Shown: piece by piece, positions 17,166-25,327 of the stretch
How the letters are laid out: every line of letters starts with the position of its first letter
Numbering within the stretch: position 1 is the stretch's first letter
From: Flavobacteriales bacterium
GTDB taxonomy: Bacteria > Bacteroidota > Bacteroidia > UBA10329
Assembly: GCA_018402015.1 (NCBI GenBank)
Contig: JAGYJL010000004.1
Location: 1-64,000, forward strand
Length of the DNA: 64,000 nt
Direction of reading: 5' to 3'
Notes under the pieces: model-generated
Told to the model about the DNA's origin: nothing
The model's input: the letters and a program-made list of their open reading frames with translations, nothing else
Database searches by the model: none
Position numbers and translations under genes: made by a program

Positions 17166-17918
17166 ATGAGATTCAACGGAAAACACTTAAGTATTGCAAT
17201 CCTGTTGGCCGCATTCATCCTTCAATCGTGCGGTAATGTCGATATCGTAAAAAGAAGATACCGTCCTGGTTTCCATGTGGAAATGTCTAAGAACAGGCAG
17301 GATAGAAAGCAAACGGATGAAACTGCTGCTGTCGACCGCGCTCAGGTAAGCGAAGCAGATAAACTAGATCAGAAACCATCTGCGGAACCTATTTCTGCAG
17401 AGAAATCGATTTGGCCAGATGTTGAAATGACCGCTTCGGTGGTAAGTGCTCAGACTTCGGGAACCATCATCAAGACCAATAAGCTTGAGAAAGCATCCGA
17501 TTTTCTCTTCGTCCCATTTACGGAGCTGAAACAGGAAAAGTTCAACAGTGAACTGCGTAGAGCGGTATTCAATAGCCAAGATGATGAGAAACATGGCTGG
17601 TCGGTCATTTCCTTTATATCAACTGGCTTAGGTGCCGTTGGTCTTGGATTGGTTGTAGCTGGCTTAATCTTGTTGGTATCGTTCATTTTTGCAGGAGGCT
17701 TCTTCTACTGGTGGATTTTTGCTTTGGCCGGTCTGGTCTTCGGTATTGCAGGCATGGTAACTGGCATACTCGGCATGAGACAAACAGGCAGAGGTGAAAA
17801 ACGAGGTCGCGGTTTCGCTTTGGCGGGAATGATTTCCGGAATAGTATCGCTTGCTTTAGGACTTGTTGGTCTACTTTGGGGACTTCTCTACTCGGTCATT
17901 CAACGCTTGGGTGAATAA
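17166..17918 (+). CDS. Lipoprotein with RRYRPGFHV motif and C-terminal membrane helices (copy 2)
   Basis: A 250-residue paralogue of the gene at 16359. It has a lipobox (FILQSC) and an identical SCGNVDIVKRRYRPGFHV stretch, encoded with many synonymous differences from copy 1. The linker (about 40-140) is unrelated in detail, and the C-terminal half again has Gly-rich hydrophobic segments (about 145-165, 173-197, 212-240) separated by a basic loop, RQTGRGEKRGRG. No function can be assigned. It ends convergently with the DUF2064 gene, 19 nt away. Confidence 0.78.
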   Translation: MRFNGKHLSIAILLAAFILQSCGNVDIVKRRYRPGFHVEMSKNRQDRKQTDETAAVDRAQVSEADKLDQKPSAEPISAEKSIWPDVEMTASVVSAQTSGTIIKTNKLEKASDFLFVPFTELKQEKFNSELRRAVFNSQDDEKHGWSVISFISTGLGAVGLGLVVAGLILLVSFIFAGGFFYWWIFALAGLVFGIAGMVTGILGMRQTGRGEKRGRGFALAGMISGIVSLALGLVGLLWGLLYSVIQRLGE

Positions 17919-17937
17919 TTCTCCGTTGAGAGTTGGC

Positions 17938-18525
17938 TCAACTCAGCAGGTGCAGGTCATCCGCGGTATCCAGATCCGACAGTTGAACCAGCTCACCAAA
18001 ACGTAAGCGATGTTCTGTTAGCTGAGTTATCGTATCATTAAAAACCGAATCCGTGCTCCATTCTTTCTCCTCAAACAGGAAAGGATGGAGTTTTTTCATT
18101 CCTAAGAGATAGTAGCCGCCATCTTTTGCCGAACCGATACAAACATCATTTTTGTCGAGTTCGATAAAAGAAGCTTCAAGAATTTCAGCACGTATCTCAG
18201 GGCAATCACTACCAATTATCACCGCTTTTTCTGCTCCCAGAGCAAACACTTGTTCAAAGGCATTTTTCATTCGATCGCCAAGATCATTTCCTTGCTGAAC
18301 AAACTTATTGAAGTGGTCATCGTCCCAACAATCGCTTTCAATCTCATCAGAATAGAACACATTTCTCACACAGTTCGTTCTTAACGCTTCCTTGCGAGTA
18401 ATTTCCAGAAGTTTCAAATAGATCTCCAGCGCTTTTTCATCACCTATACCAGCAGCTAAACGGGTCTTTACTTTACCCAACTTTGGATTCTTTACAAAAA
18501 TGATGAGGTGATGATCTTGTTGCAA
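17938..18525 (-). CDS. DUF2064 / TIGR04282 family glycosyltransferase-like protein
   Basis: A 195-residue cytoplasmic protein with a nucleotide-sugar-transferase-like fold. Family hallmarks are IFVKNPKLGKVKTRLAAGIG at the N-terminus, QGNDLGDRMKNAF, VIIGSDCPEI with the metal-binding Asp, and KDGGYYLLGM. The reaction of this family is not established; the annotation as glycosyltransferase rests on fold. It is a single gene between convergent and divergent neighbours. The start ATG corresponds to 18523-18525. Confidence 0.88.
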   Translation of the reverse strand: MQQDHHLIIFVKNPKLGKVKTRLAAGIGDEKALEIYLKLLEITRKEALRTNCVRNVFYSDEIESDCWDDDHFNKFVQQGNDLGDRMKNAFEQVFALGAEKAVIIGSDCPEIRAEILEASFIELDKNDVCIGSAKDGGYYLLGMKKLHPFLFEEKEWSTDSVFNDTITQLTEHRLRFGELVQLSDLDTADDLHLLS

Positions 18526-18642
18526 TTGCTGAGGGTTTTAGCCAAATGACCGAAAAAATTTAGACCTACTGGAATAAATGCATGCATTGTTTCTAATTTT
18601 AGCTGTGGCCGTCAATGCGCGGCCGATCTTACTCAAAACACT

Positions 18643-18647
18643 TTAGG
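18643..18647 (+). promoter_or_regulatory. Strong Shine-Dalgarno site before the ceramidase gene
   Basis: TTTAGGAGTCATG: an AGGAG core close before the ATG at 18652. Most starts in this window lack any such site, as is usual in Bacteroidota, so it stands out and fixes the start. Confidence 0.6.
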
Positions 18648-18651
18648 AGTC

Positions 18652-20406
18652 ATGTATGAAGTAGGCGTTGGAAAGGCCGACATCACCGCGTTTAAACTCG
18701 GTGTAGGGATGATGGGTTATGGCATGTATTTCAACATTGTAAAAGGTGTTGAAACGGATCTTTATGCTAGAGCAGTGGTTATTAGAGATACCGCAACGGG
18801 TAAAAAGGTTGCCTTGGTAAATGCCGAAATATGCTTCGTTACCATTGCTATTAGGCGTGGTGTGATGAAGAAGCTACAGCGAAAGCACGAGCATCTTGGG
18901 TTTACAGAAGACGCAGTAATGATAACCGCCCAACATACACATAGCGCTCCGGGCGGTTATTCTCATTTCGGTCTTTACAACATGTCTATTCCTGGATTTG
19001 TACCAGAAGTGTATCAAAAAGTGGTGGACGGAATAGTTGATGCGATCGTTGCAGCTGCCGAAAGCATTCGTCCTGCTACCATCAAAGTATCAAAAGGCGA
19101 GATTGAAAGCGACAAGGAAGTTGCTTTCAACCGTTCGTTGGAAGCTTACAATGCCAATCCGGAAATTAAAACCAAACTAAAGAAGGAAGAAACGGACCAA
19201 GCAGTAGACCGGAACATGCTCTTAATGCGGTTCGATGATCTGGAAGGAAACCCTATTGGTTCTTGGAACTGGTTTGGGGTTCATACAACCAGCTTGAGCA
19301 ACGATAACCATCGGATCTGCTCGGATAATAAAGGCTATGCTGCCAAGTATCACGAAGACAAGGTGCGAAAGCGCAAGAAGGACACGTTCATTTCGGTATT
19401 TGCGCAGCGAAAGGCCGGAGATGTTACGCCAAATTACAAGTGGGATAAGAAAAAGAAGTGGACAAGAGGCAAGTTCGAGGACGATTTTGAAAGTGCCAAG
19501 TTCAATGGGAATATCCAGTTTGAACACGCACACAACCTATTCAAAGCCGCCAAAAAAGCTGAAGATCAACCAACGCAAGTTGATCATGTAATGACCTTTG
19601 TTGACTTCCGGAAGGTAATAGTTGACAAAGAATTTGCCTGTGGGCAGAAAGATGCCAGAACAGGACCTGCCTGCCATGGTGTTGCCTTTTTTGAAGGAAC
19701 AGTAGAAGGTCCGGGCATGCCTCACGCAGTGGGCGCTCTAGCACGCACATTGATCAGAGCTCAAAAAGCCTACGAGTTGGCTGCTGCACCATTCAAACCG
19801 AAAGAGAAGGCTGATCGCATCTACCTTAAGTACCATACTCAAGGCCCGAAGGATATTCTCATTGAAGCAGATGATAGAAGAATTCTAGGTACACGAGACA
19901 TCAAGAATTTGGTTGTTCCTGCTTGGGCAGATCCAGCAGTTGGGCAATTCAAGCGCTTTCATGCTAACGGAAGCTTAGGAGAGAAACCATGGATTCCTCA
20001 GATTCTACCCATTCAGCTCATTATTATCGGAAATCTGGCGCTAGCAGGAATTCCGGCCGAGATAACAACAGTTGCAGGTCAGCGTTTGGAAGATACACTG
20101 CTTGAAGTGCTCGCAGACCGTGGCGTAACAGAAGTTGTTTGTTCAACTTACACCAACGCTTACTGCGGTTACATTACTACTTATGAGGAGTACCAGTTGC
20201 AACTTTACGAAGGTGGTCATACCGTTTTCGGTCAACACTTCTTAGGCGCTATTCAGACCAAATTTCGCCAGTTGGCAATGGAAATGATAAAGCCAGAAAA
20301 TGAACGGAATGTGGTGGAAGATGGTCGCCCGGCAACGTTTACAGACGAAGAACTCGAACTCCGTTCTTTTGATATTGAAACGCAGAAAAGGTTGATCCAG
20401 CTGTAG
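18652..20406 (+). CDS. Neutral/alkaline ceramidase homologue, apparently without signal peptide
   Basis: Homologue of zinc-dependent neutral ceramidase, which hydrolyses ceramide to sphingosine and a fatty acid. The 584-residue product opens directly with the catalytic domain (MYEVGVGKADITA). It has the zinc-site motif HTHSAPGG (His95, His97), the NRSLEAYNANP block (160-170) and a second zinc region later. In the known GDVSPN motif the serine is the nucleophile (Ser274 in the Pseudomonas aeruginosa enzyme); here it reads GDVTPN, with Thr259. No signal peptide or lipobox precedes the domain. Unusually for this window, an AGGAG Shine-Dalgarno sequence lies 3 nt before the ATG. Many Bacteroidota make sphingolipids, so a role in their turnover is possible. 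Confidence 0.85.
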   Translation: MYEVGVGKADITAFKLGVGMMGYGMYFNIVKGVETDLYARAVVIRDTATGKKVALVNAEICFVTIAIRRGVMKKLQRKHEHLGFTEDAVMITAQHTHSAPGGYSHFGLYNMSIPGFVPEVYQKVVDGIVDAIVAAAESIRPATIKVSKGEIESDKEVAFNRSLEAYNANPEIKTKLKKEETDQAVDRNMLLMRFDDLEGNPIGSWNWFGVHTTSLSNDNHRICSDNKGYAAKYHEDKVRKRKKDTFISVFAQRKAGDVTPNYKWDKKKKWTRGKFEDDFESAKFNGNIQFEHAHNLFKAAKKAEDQPTQVDHVMTFVDFRKVIVDKEFACGQKDARTGPACHGVAFFEGTVEGPGMPHAVGALARTLIRAQKAYELAAAPFKPKEKADRIYLKYHTQGPKDILIEADDRRILGTRDIKNLVVPAWADPAVGQFKRFHANGSLGEKPWIPQILPIQLIIIGNLALAGIPAEITTVAGQRLEDTLLEVLADRGVTEVVCSTYTNAYCGYITTYEEYQLQLYEGGHTVFGQHFLGAIQTKFRQLAMEMIKPENERNVVEDGRPATFTDEELELRSFDIETQKRLIQL

Positions 20407-20420
20407 CAAGAAATCCGAAG

Positions 20421-20453
20421 AACACCGAGAAAAGAATTCAATACGGTGTTTTT
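20421..20453 (+). terminator. Probable terminator after the ceramidase gene
   Basis: AACACCG (20421-20427) pairs with CGGTGTT (20444-20450) across a 16-nt loop and runs into TTT. The long loop makes it a moderate call. Confidence 0.5.
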
Positions 20454-20494
20454 AGTGATTCGTATTCATTGTTGTAATTTGTACTTTCATCGCC

Positions 20495-21073
20495 ATGTCA
20501 ACAGACAAAATAGATAGAGAACTACAGGAGGCAAGCCGTGTGCTGGAGGAGTTCATGAACGATGCATCCAATCTTCAGGCTATTCGAAAAGCTGCTTCCA
20601 TTCTGGTCAGATGTATTGACACAGGTGGAAAGATCATTTCTTGCGGTAATGGTGGGTCGATGAGTGATGCCATGCATTTTGCTGAAGAATTGAGCGGCCG
20701 TTTCAGAGGCGATAGGCCCTCCATTCCCGCTATCGCAATTTCTGATGCAGGCTTTATAACATGTACTGCAAACGATTACGGTTATGAGAAAGTTTTTTCG
20801 CGTTTTGTAGAAGGATTAGGAAATACTGGCGATGCTTTACTTGCAATCAGTACATCAGGCAACTCTGCAAATGTTATCAACGCGGCTAAGGCAGCAGCGG
20901 AAAAAGGAATGTCGGTTATTGCGCTAACGGGAAAAGATGGTGGCGAGTTAGCCAAGTTTTGCGATGTTGAAATTCGTGCACCGCATTCAGATTATTCAGA
21001 TAGGGTTCAAGAGATCCATATCAAGGTTATTCACATACTCGTATTGCTTATTGAGCAGGAAGTTTCGCATTAA
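20495..21073 (+). CDS. gmhA: Phosphoheptose isomerase GmhA (SIS domain)
   Basis: Converts sedoheptulose 7-phosphate to D-glycero-D-manno-heptose 7-phosphate, the first step to the heptose of lipopolysaccharide core. The 192-residue product has the SIS-domain signatures [20 protein letters not shown] and [17 protein letters not shown], plus the C-terminal [17 protein letters not shown] block of GmhA. None of the other heptose genes are adjacent. The stop codon is immediately followed by the ATG of comM, so the two are co-transcribed. Confidence 0.92.
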   Translation: MSTDKIDRELQEASRVLEEFMNDASNLQAIRKAASILVRCIDTGGKIISCGNGGSMSDAMHFAEELSGRFRGDRPSIPAIAISDAGFITCTANDYGYEKVFSRFVEGLGNTGDALLAISTSGNSANVINAAKAAAEKGMSVIALTGKDGGELAKFCDVEIRAPHSDYSDRVQEIHIKVIHILVLLIEQEVSH

Positions 21074-22615
21074 ATGCTTGTAAAAACGTTTGGTAGCGCG
21101 GTTTATGGGGTTGATGCTAACATCATCACGGTAGAAACCAATGTAGCAGGGCAAGGCGTTAATTTTTACATGGTCGGGCTGCCAGACAATGCAGTGAAAG
21201 AAAGCCAAATGCGCATTAACGCTGCGCTGAAGAATATCGGGTACAAGATCCCAGGGAAAACCATTACGATCAATATGGCTCCAGCCGACCTACGAAAGGA
21301 AGGCTCTGCCTATGATCTTACCATTGCTGCAGGAATTCTTGCCGCAAGCGAACAGATCAAGTCGGAAGGAATTTCCGACTATATCATCATGGGAGAGCTT
21401 TCGCTCGATGGTGGACTTCGTCCGATAAAAGGTGTGTTGCCAATTGCCATTAAAGCGCGGCAAGATGGATTCAAGGGTTTTATTCTTCCAAAGCAGAACG
21501 CTCGCGAAGCGGCCATTGTGGATGATCTGGATGTTTACGGTATTGAGAATATCCAGGAACTCATTCACTTTTTTGATGGAAAGATTCCGCTTGAGAAAAC
21601 AGAGATCAACACAAGAGAAGAGTTCTATAAGAAGCTCAGTAGTTCTGACCTCGATTTCTCTGATGTAAAAGGTCAGGAAAACATAAAGCGTGCAATGGAA
21701 ATTGCCGCAGCCGGGGGGCACAATCTCCTACTTATCGGTCCGCCTGGTGCTGGAAAAACCATGTTGGCCAAACGGCTTCCGTCTATACTTCCTCCGCTTT
21801 CTCTCAAAGAAGCGTTAGAAACAACCAAGATCCATTCTGTAGCGGGAAATCTGGGTTCAGAAACTTCTCTTATGACCTTGCGTCCATTCAGAAGTCCGCA
21901 TCACACAATATCAAATGTAGCTCTTGTTGGAGGCGGTCAGGTACCACAGCCGGGCGAAATTTCCCTTGCACATAACGGAGTTTTATTTCTGGACGAACTC
22001 CCAGAATTTCAGCGAACGGTTCTGGAGGTAATGCGTCAACCTTTGGAAGATCGCGTAGTCAACATTTCACGGGCTCGACTTTCGGTTGAGTATCCGAGTA
22101 GCTTCATGTTGGTGGCATCAATGAACCCATGTCCGTGTGGTTTTTACAACCACCCAGAGAAAGATTGCGTGTGCGCGCCAGGCGTAGTGCAGAAGTATCT
22201 CAACAAGATTTCGGGCCCTTTACTCGATAGAATTGACATTCATATAGAAGTAACGCCCGTACCGATCAACGAATTGGCAGATTTCCGTCCGGCGGAAAAA
22301 AGCGAGAATGTTCGCGAACGTGTTATTGCAGCAAGAGAAAAACAAATTGCCCGTTACAAAGACAATCCGCAAGTGCATAGTAATGCCATGATGGGAACCA
22401 AACTGCTGAAAGAAGTTTGTAAGATCGATGAAGCTGGGCGCGAAATGTTGAAAAAAGCTACCGATCGATTGGGACTTTCTGCCCGTGCCTTTGATCGGAT
22501 ATTGAAGGTTGCTCGTACCATTGCCGATCTAGAGGATTCAGAGAATATTGAACCAGGGCATTTGGCAGAAGCCATACAGTACAGAAGTTTAGACAGACAG
22601 AACTGGGCAGGTTAA
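21074..22615 (+). CDS. comM: YifB/ComM family AAA ATPase (Mg-chelatase-like)
   Basis: A 513-residue ATPase. The N-terminal domain starts MLVKTFGSAVYGVDANIITVE, followed by the AAA core with Walker A GPPGAGKTM (about 219-227), Walker B VLFLDELPEF and a NPCPCGFYNHPEKDC segment with Cys pairs typical of the family. In naturally competent bacteria ComM is a helicase that promotes branch migration during integration of incoming DNA. No competence gene is nearby. It starts at the base after the gmhA stop and is followed 3 nt later by the histidine kinase gene. Confidence 0.93.
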   Translation: MLVKTFGSAVYGVDANIITVETNVAGQGVNFYMVGLPDNAVKESQMRINAALKNIGYKIPGKTITINMAPADLRKEGSAYDLTIAAGILAASEQIKSEGISDYIIMGELSLDGGLRPIKGVLPIAIKARQDGFKGFILPKQNAREAAIVDDLDVYGIENIQELIHFFDGKIPLEKTEINTREEFYKKLSSSDLDFSDVKGQENIKRAMEIAAAGGHNLLLIGPPGAGKTMLAKRLPSILPPLSLKEALETTKIHSVAGNLGSETSLMTLRPFRSPHHTISNVALVGGGQVPQPGEISLAHNGVLFLDELPEFQRTVLEVMRQPLEDRVVNISRARLSVEYPSSFMLVASMNPCPCGFYNHPEKDCVCAPGVVQKYLNKISGPLLDRIDIHIEVTPVPINELADFRPAEKSENVRERVIAAREKQIARYKDNPQVHSNAMMGTKLLKEVCKIDEAGREMLKKATDRLGLSARAFDRILKVARTIADLEDSENIEPGHLAEAIQYRSLDRQNWAG

Positions 22616-22618
22616 GTG

Positions 22619-24175
22619 ATGAAAGACACAGAGATTTATAAGCTGGTTTACGAAATTGTGACCGAAGCCATGATAGTGGTGGATAGAAAGGGAACAATTG
22701 TGGAAGCTAATCCATCAGCGGTAAGAATGTTCAAGTATCCAATGGGACAGTTGGTCGGTATGAATGTGGATGAACTTCTGCCTGATGCTTTGAGGAGGGC
22801 TCATGCATCGCATCGGCACGGATATACCGAAACTCCTCAGAGAAGGACAATGGGAAACAACCTTGACCTCATTGCCCAAGATGCTGAAGGGAATTTCATT
22901 CCGGTTGAGATATCACTGAACCATGCAGAACTGGATGGAGAGCTGCGCGTTGTGGCACTCATAACCGATATTTCTACAAGAAAAGAAGCGGAGCAGAAAA
23001 TCATTCGTATCAATAAAGAGTTGGAAGAAGGCGTTAAGCAACGTACTCAGGAGTTGAATGCTGCAGTAAAAGCACTGGAGGAAAGTCAGCATCTCTACAC
23101 CCTTATTGCTCAGAATTTTCCAGATGGAACCATCAATGTTCTCGATAGAAAGCTCAACTACATTTTTGCGGAGGGAAAAGAGTTTGTAAGAAGCGGAATC
23201 GACCGAAAAAAGGTGATCGGGCTGAATTACATCTCGTTACTTCCCAAAGAATACCAAGAAAAGGTGGAAACCGAGTTGAACCGAGTATTTGAAGGATTGC
23301 CACGCACGTTCGAAATTGTCACACGTGGTAACACTTTCATCATGAGTGCAGTTCCGCTTTACGATGATGAGGTTGGAGTGAACCGAATACTGTTGGTAGA
23401 AAAGAACATTACCGAGCAGAAGCAGGCCGAACAGGATATGGTGGCGGCTCTGAAGAAAGAGCGCGAACTGAACGAGATGAAATCGCGGTTCGTTTCCATG
23501 GCATCGCATGAGTTCCGTACACCGCTGGCCACTGTACTTAGCTCGGTTAATTTGGTCAGTCGCCATGCCGAGAACAACAATCAGGAAGGAATAAATAAAC
23601 ATGTTGGCCGCATAAGGAATTCTGTTCGGAACCTAACATCCATCCTTAACGATTTCCTATCGCTCGAAAAGTTAGAGCAAGGAAAAGTGCAGTTTAAACC
23701 TGAGAATTTTGACATGTGCGAACTCGCAGCCTCGGTTACGGACGAGATCAGCGGCATGACCAAGGAAGGACAGACCATTCGCTTAGACTGTTGTAAGGGA
23801 AATACTTGTTCTGGAAGGATTGTAACCAACCTCGATCCACAATTGATACGTAACGTGCTATTCAATCTGCTCTCGAATGCGATAAAGTATAGCTCGGAGA
23901 ATAAGGAGATCGTCTTTTCGGTAGAAATTGGCGATGAACTTGTTATTCAGGTTCAGGATAAAGGAATGGGCATTCCGGAAGAGGAACAACAGCATCTTTT
24001 CGAGCGGTTCTTCCGCGCAAAAAATGCCACTAATATTCAAGGAACCGGGCTTGGTCTCAACATTGTTCAGAAGCACGTTGACCTGATGGGCGGAATCATC
24101 GATTTTATTAGCAAACTAGACGAAGGAACTACCTTCACCATAACATTACCCACCAACCAAAAATCACCCCTATAA
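22619..24175 (+). CDS. Soluble PAS-PAS sensor histidine kinase (FixL-like position)
   Basis: A 518-residue kinase without membrane helices. PAS domain 1 spans about 8-125. A coiled linker follows (about 125-155), then PAS 2 (about 160-270), a HisKA domain with MASHEFRTPLATV (phospho-acceptor His297) and a HATPase domain with N-, G1- and G2-boxes (NLLSNAIKYSSE, DKGMGIPEEE, GTGLGLNIVQKH). In PAS 1 a His at residue 62, in LPDALRRAH, falls where FixL has its heme-ligand His, by my hand alignment of 48 residues without gaps; the distal Arg of FixL is Leu here. It is followed at zero distance by a REC-CRP regulator and then the cbb3 oxidase genes, so oxygen or redox sensing is the natural inference. 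Confidence 0.9.
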   Translation: MKDTEIYKLVYEIVTEAMIVVDRKGTIVEANPSAVRMFKYPMGQLVGMNVDELLPDALRRAHASHRHGYTETPQRRTMGNNLDLIAQDAEGNFIPVEISLNHAELDGELRVVALITDISTRKEAEQKIIRINKELEEGVKQRTQELNAAVKALEESQHLYTLIAQNFPDGTINVLDRKLNYIFAEGKEFVRSGIDRKKVIGLNYISLLPKEYQEKVETELNRVFEGLPRTFEIVTRGNTFIMSAVPLYDDEVGVNRILLVEKNITEQKQAEQDMVAALKKERELNEMKSRFVSMASHEFRTPLATVLSSVNLVSRHAENNNQEGINKHVGRIRNSVRNLTSILNDFLSLEKLEQGKVQFKPENFDMCELAASVTDEISGMTKEGQTIRLDCCKGNTCSGRIVTNLDPQLIRNVLFNLLSNAIKYSSENKEIVFSVEIGDELVIQVQDKGMGIPEEEQQHLFERFFRAKNATNIQGTGLGLNIVQKHVDLMGGIIDFISKLDEGTTFTITLPTNQKSPL

Positions 24176-25237
24176 ATGTCTACAAAGAAGATTCTTGTGA
24201 TTGACGATAACTTGGAAATGCGCGAGAACATTGCGGAGATCCTTGAACTTGCTAGCTACGAGACCGTGACTGCCGAAGATGGAAAGAAAGGTGTGGCTGC
24301 TGCAAAATCGGAGAAGCCCGACCTGATCATCTGCGATGTGATGATGCCCGAGTTAGATGGCTACGGAGTGTTGCACATTCTTAACAAAAGCCCCGAAACA
24401 CTGGGTATTCCGTTCATATTCCTTACTGCAAAGTCGGAATCTACGGACATGCGTAAGGGCATGAGTTTGGGAGCAGACGATTACATTACTAAACCATTTG
24501 AAGAAGCCGACCTGCTAGATGCTGTAGAGATGCGCCTCAAGAAAAGTGAGGCGATGAAGTCTGGAGCAAACCGCACCATTCCGGGTGTGCAAGGCTTTAT
24601 GGCCACCGCTACAGGACAAGTGTTTGATCAGGTTACTAAGAATCATCGTACCAAACAGTATTCGCTGAAGGAATATGTTTTCCGCGAAGGCGATTCGCCC
24701 ATTTATCTCTACTTCCTCAGTAAGGGAAAGATCAAGACCTTTAAGATGAATGAAGATGGGAAGGAATACATTACTGGATTGTTCAATTCGGGCGATTTCT
24801 TCGGTTATACCGCGCTGCTAGAGCATTCCAATTACAGCGATTCTGCACAGGTTCTGGACAATGCAGAAGTATTACTGATCCCTAAAGAAGATTTCTATCA
24901 CCTAATGGGTTCAAATACAGAAGTGATAGGAAGTTTTATCAAGCTTTTGGCAGACAACATCCATCAGAAAGAAGAGCAACTGATAGAGTTGGCGTATAGC
25001 TCGGTACGTAAACGAGTGGCCAATGCGCTGGTTCAGGTTTACGAAAAATACAATGCCGAGCACAGAGAAGATTTTACCATTAGCCTTGGGAGAGAAGATC
25101 TGGCAAGTATTGTTGGAACGGCCACAGAAACGGTTATCCGTGCACTTTCTGAGTTCAAGGAAGACGGCTACATCGCTTCCAAAGGGCGTGAAATAAAAGT
25201 ACTGGATATTCAGGCATTGAAGAATTATCGCTTTTAA
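24176..25237 (+). CDS. Response regulator: receiver fused to CRP/FNR-type DNA-binding protein
   Basis: A 353-residue fusion. Residues 1-120 are a receiver domain (KILVIDDN with acidic pocket, phospho-acceptor Asp54 in IICDVMMPELDGYG, Lys in YITKPFE). Residues about 150-270 form a cyclic-nucleotide-binding-type domain (FREGDSPIYLYFLSKGKIK, SGDFFGYTALLE). The C-terminus is a Crp-type helix-turn-helix (SLGREDLASIVGTATETVIRALSEFK). The CRP part has no cysteines, so it is not an iron-sulfur FNR. The gene starts on the base after the kinase stop. It is the obvious candidate to bind the paired sites at 25244 and 27863 and so control the cbb3 genes. Confidence 0.93.
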   Translation: MSTKKILVIDDNLEMRENIAEILELASYETVTAEDGKKGVAAAKSEKPDLIICDVMMPELDGYGVLHILNKSPETLGIPFIFLTAKSESTDMRKGMSLGADDYITKPFEEADLLDAVEMRLKKSEAMKSGANRTIPGVQGFMATATGQVFDQVTKNHRTKQYSLKEYVFREGDSPIYLYFLSKGKIKTFKMNEDGKEYITGLFNSGDFFGYTALLEHSNYSDSAQVLDNAEVLLIPKEDFYHLMGSNTEVIGSFIKLLADNIHQKEEQLIELAYSSVRKRVANALVQVYEKYNAEHREDFTISLGREDLASIVGTATETVIRALSEFKEDGYIASKGREIKVLDIQALKNYRF

Positions 25238-25243
25238 GCGAAT

Positions 25244-25257
25244 CTGACAAATGTCAG
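25244..25257. promoter_or_regulatory. Operator-like palindrome CTGACAAATGTCAG before ccoI
   Basis: A 14-bp inverted repeat with six paired positions, in the 90-nt gap between the REC-CRP gene and ccoI. Its extended form TCTGACAA-ATG-TCAGTTTT matches the site before ccoS at 16 of 19 positions. The centre lies 58.5 bp upstream of the end of the promoter-like TTTG at 25306-25309, a position suited to an activator. Confidence 0.6.
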
Positions 25258-25301
25258 TTTTCTGTTTGAGGGCCATCACGCCTTAGGCTTGATTGTGCGC
25301 C

Positions 25302-25309
25302 CACTTTTG
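25302..25309 (+). promoter_or_regulatory. Possible -7 element CACTTTTG before ccoI
   Basis: One mismatch to TAnnTTTG, 18 nt before the ccoI ATG. A weak core promoter with an upstream palindrome fits an activator-dependent gene. Confidence 0.4.
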
Positions 25310-25327
25310 TGGTCGTAATTACCATCC

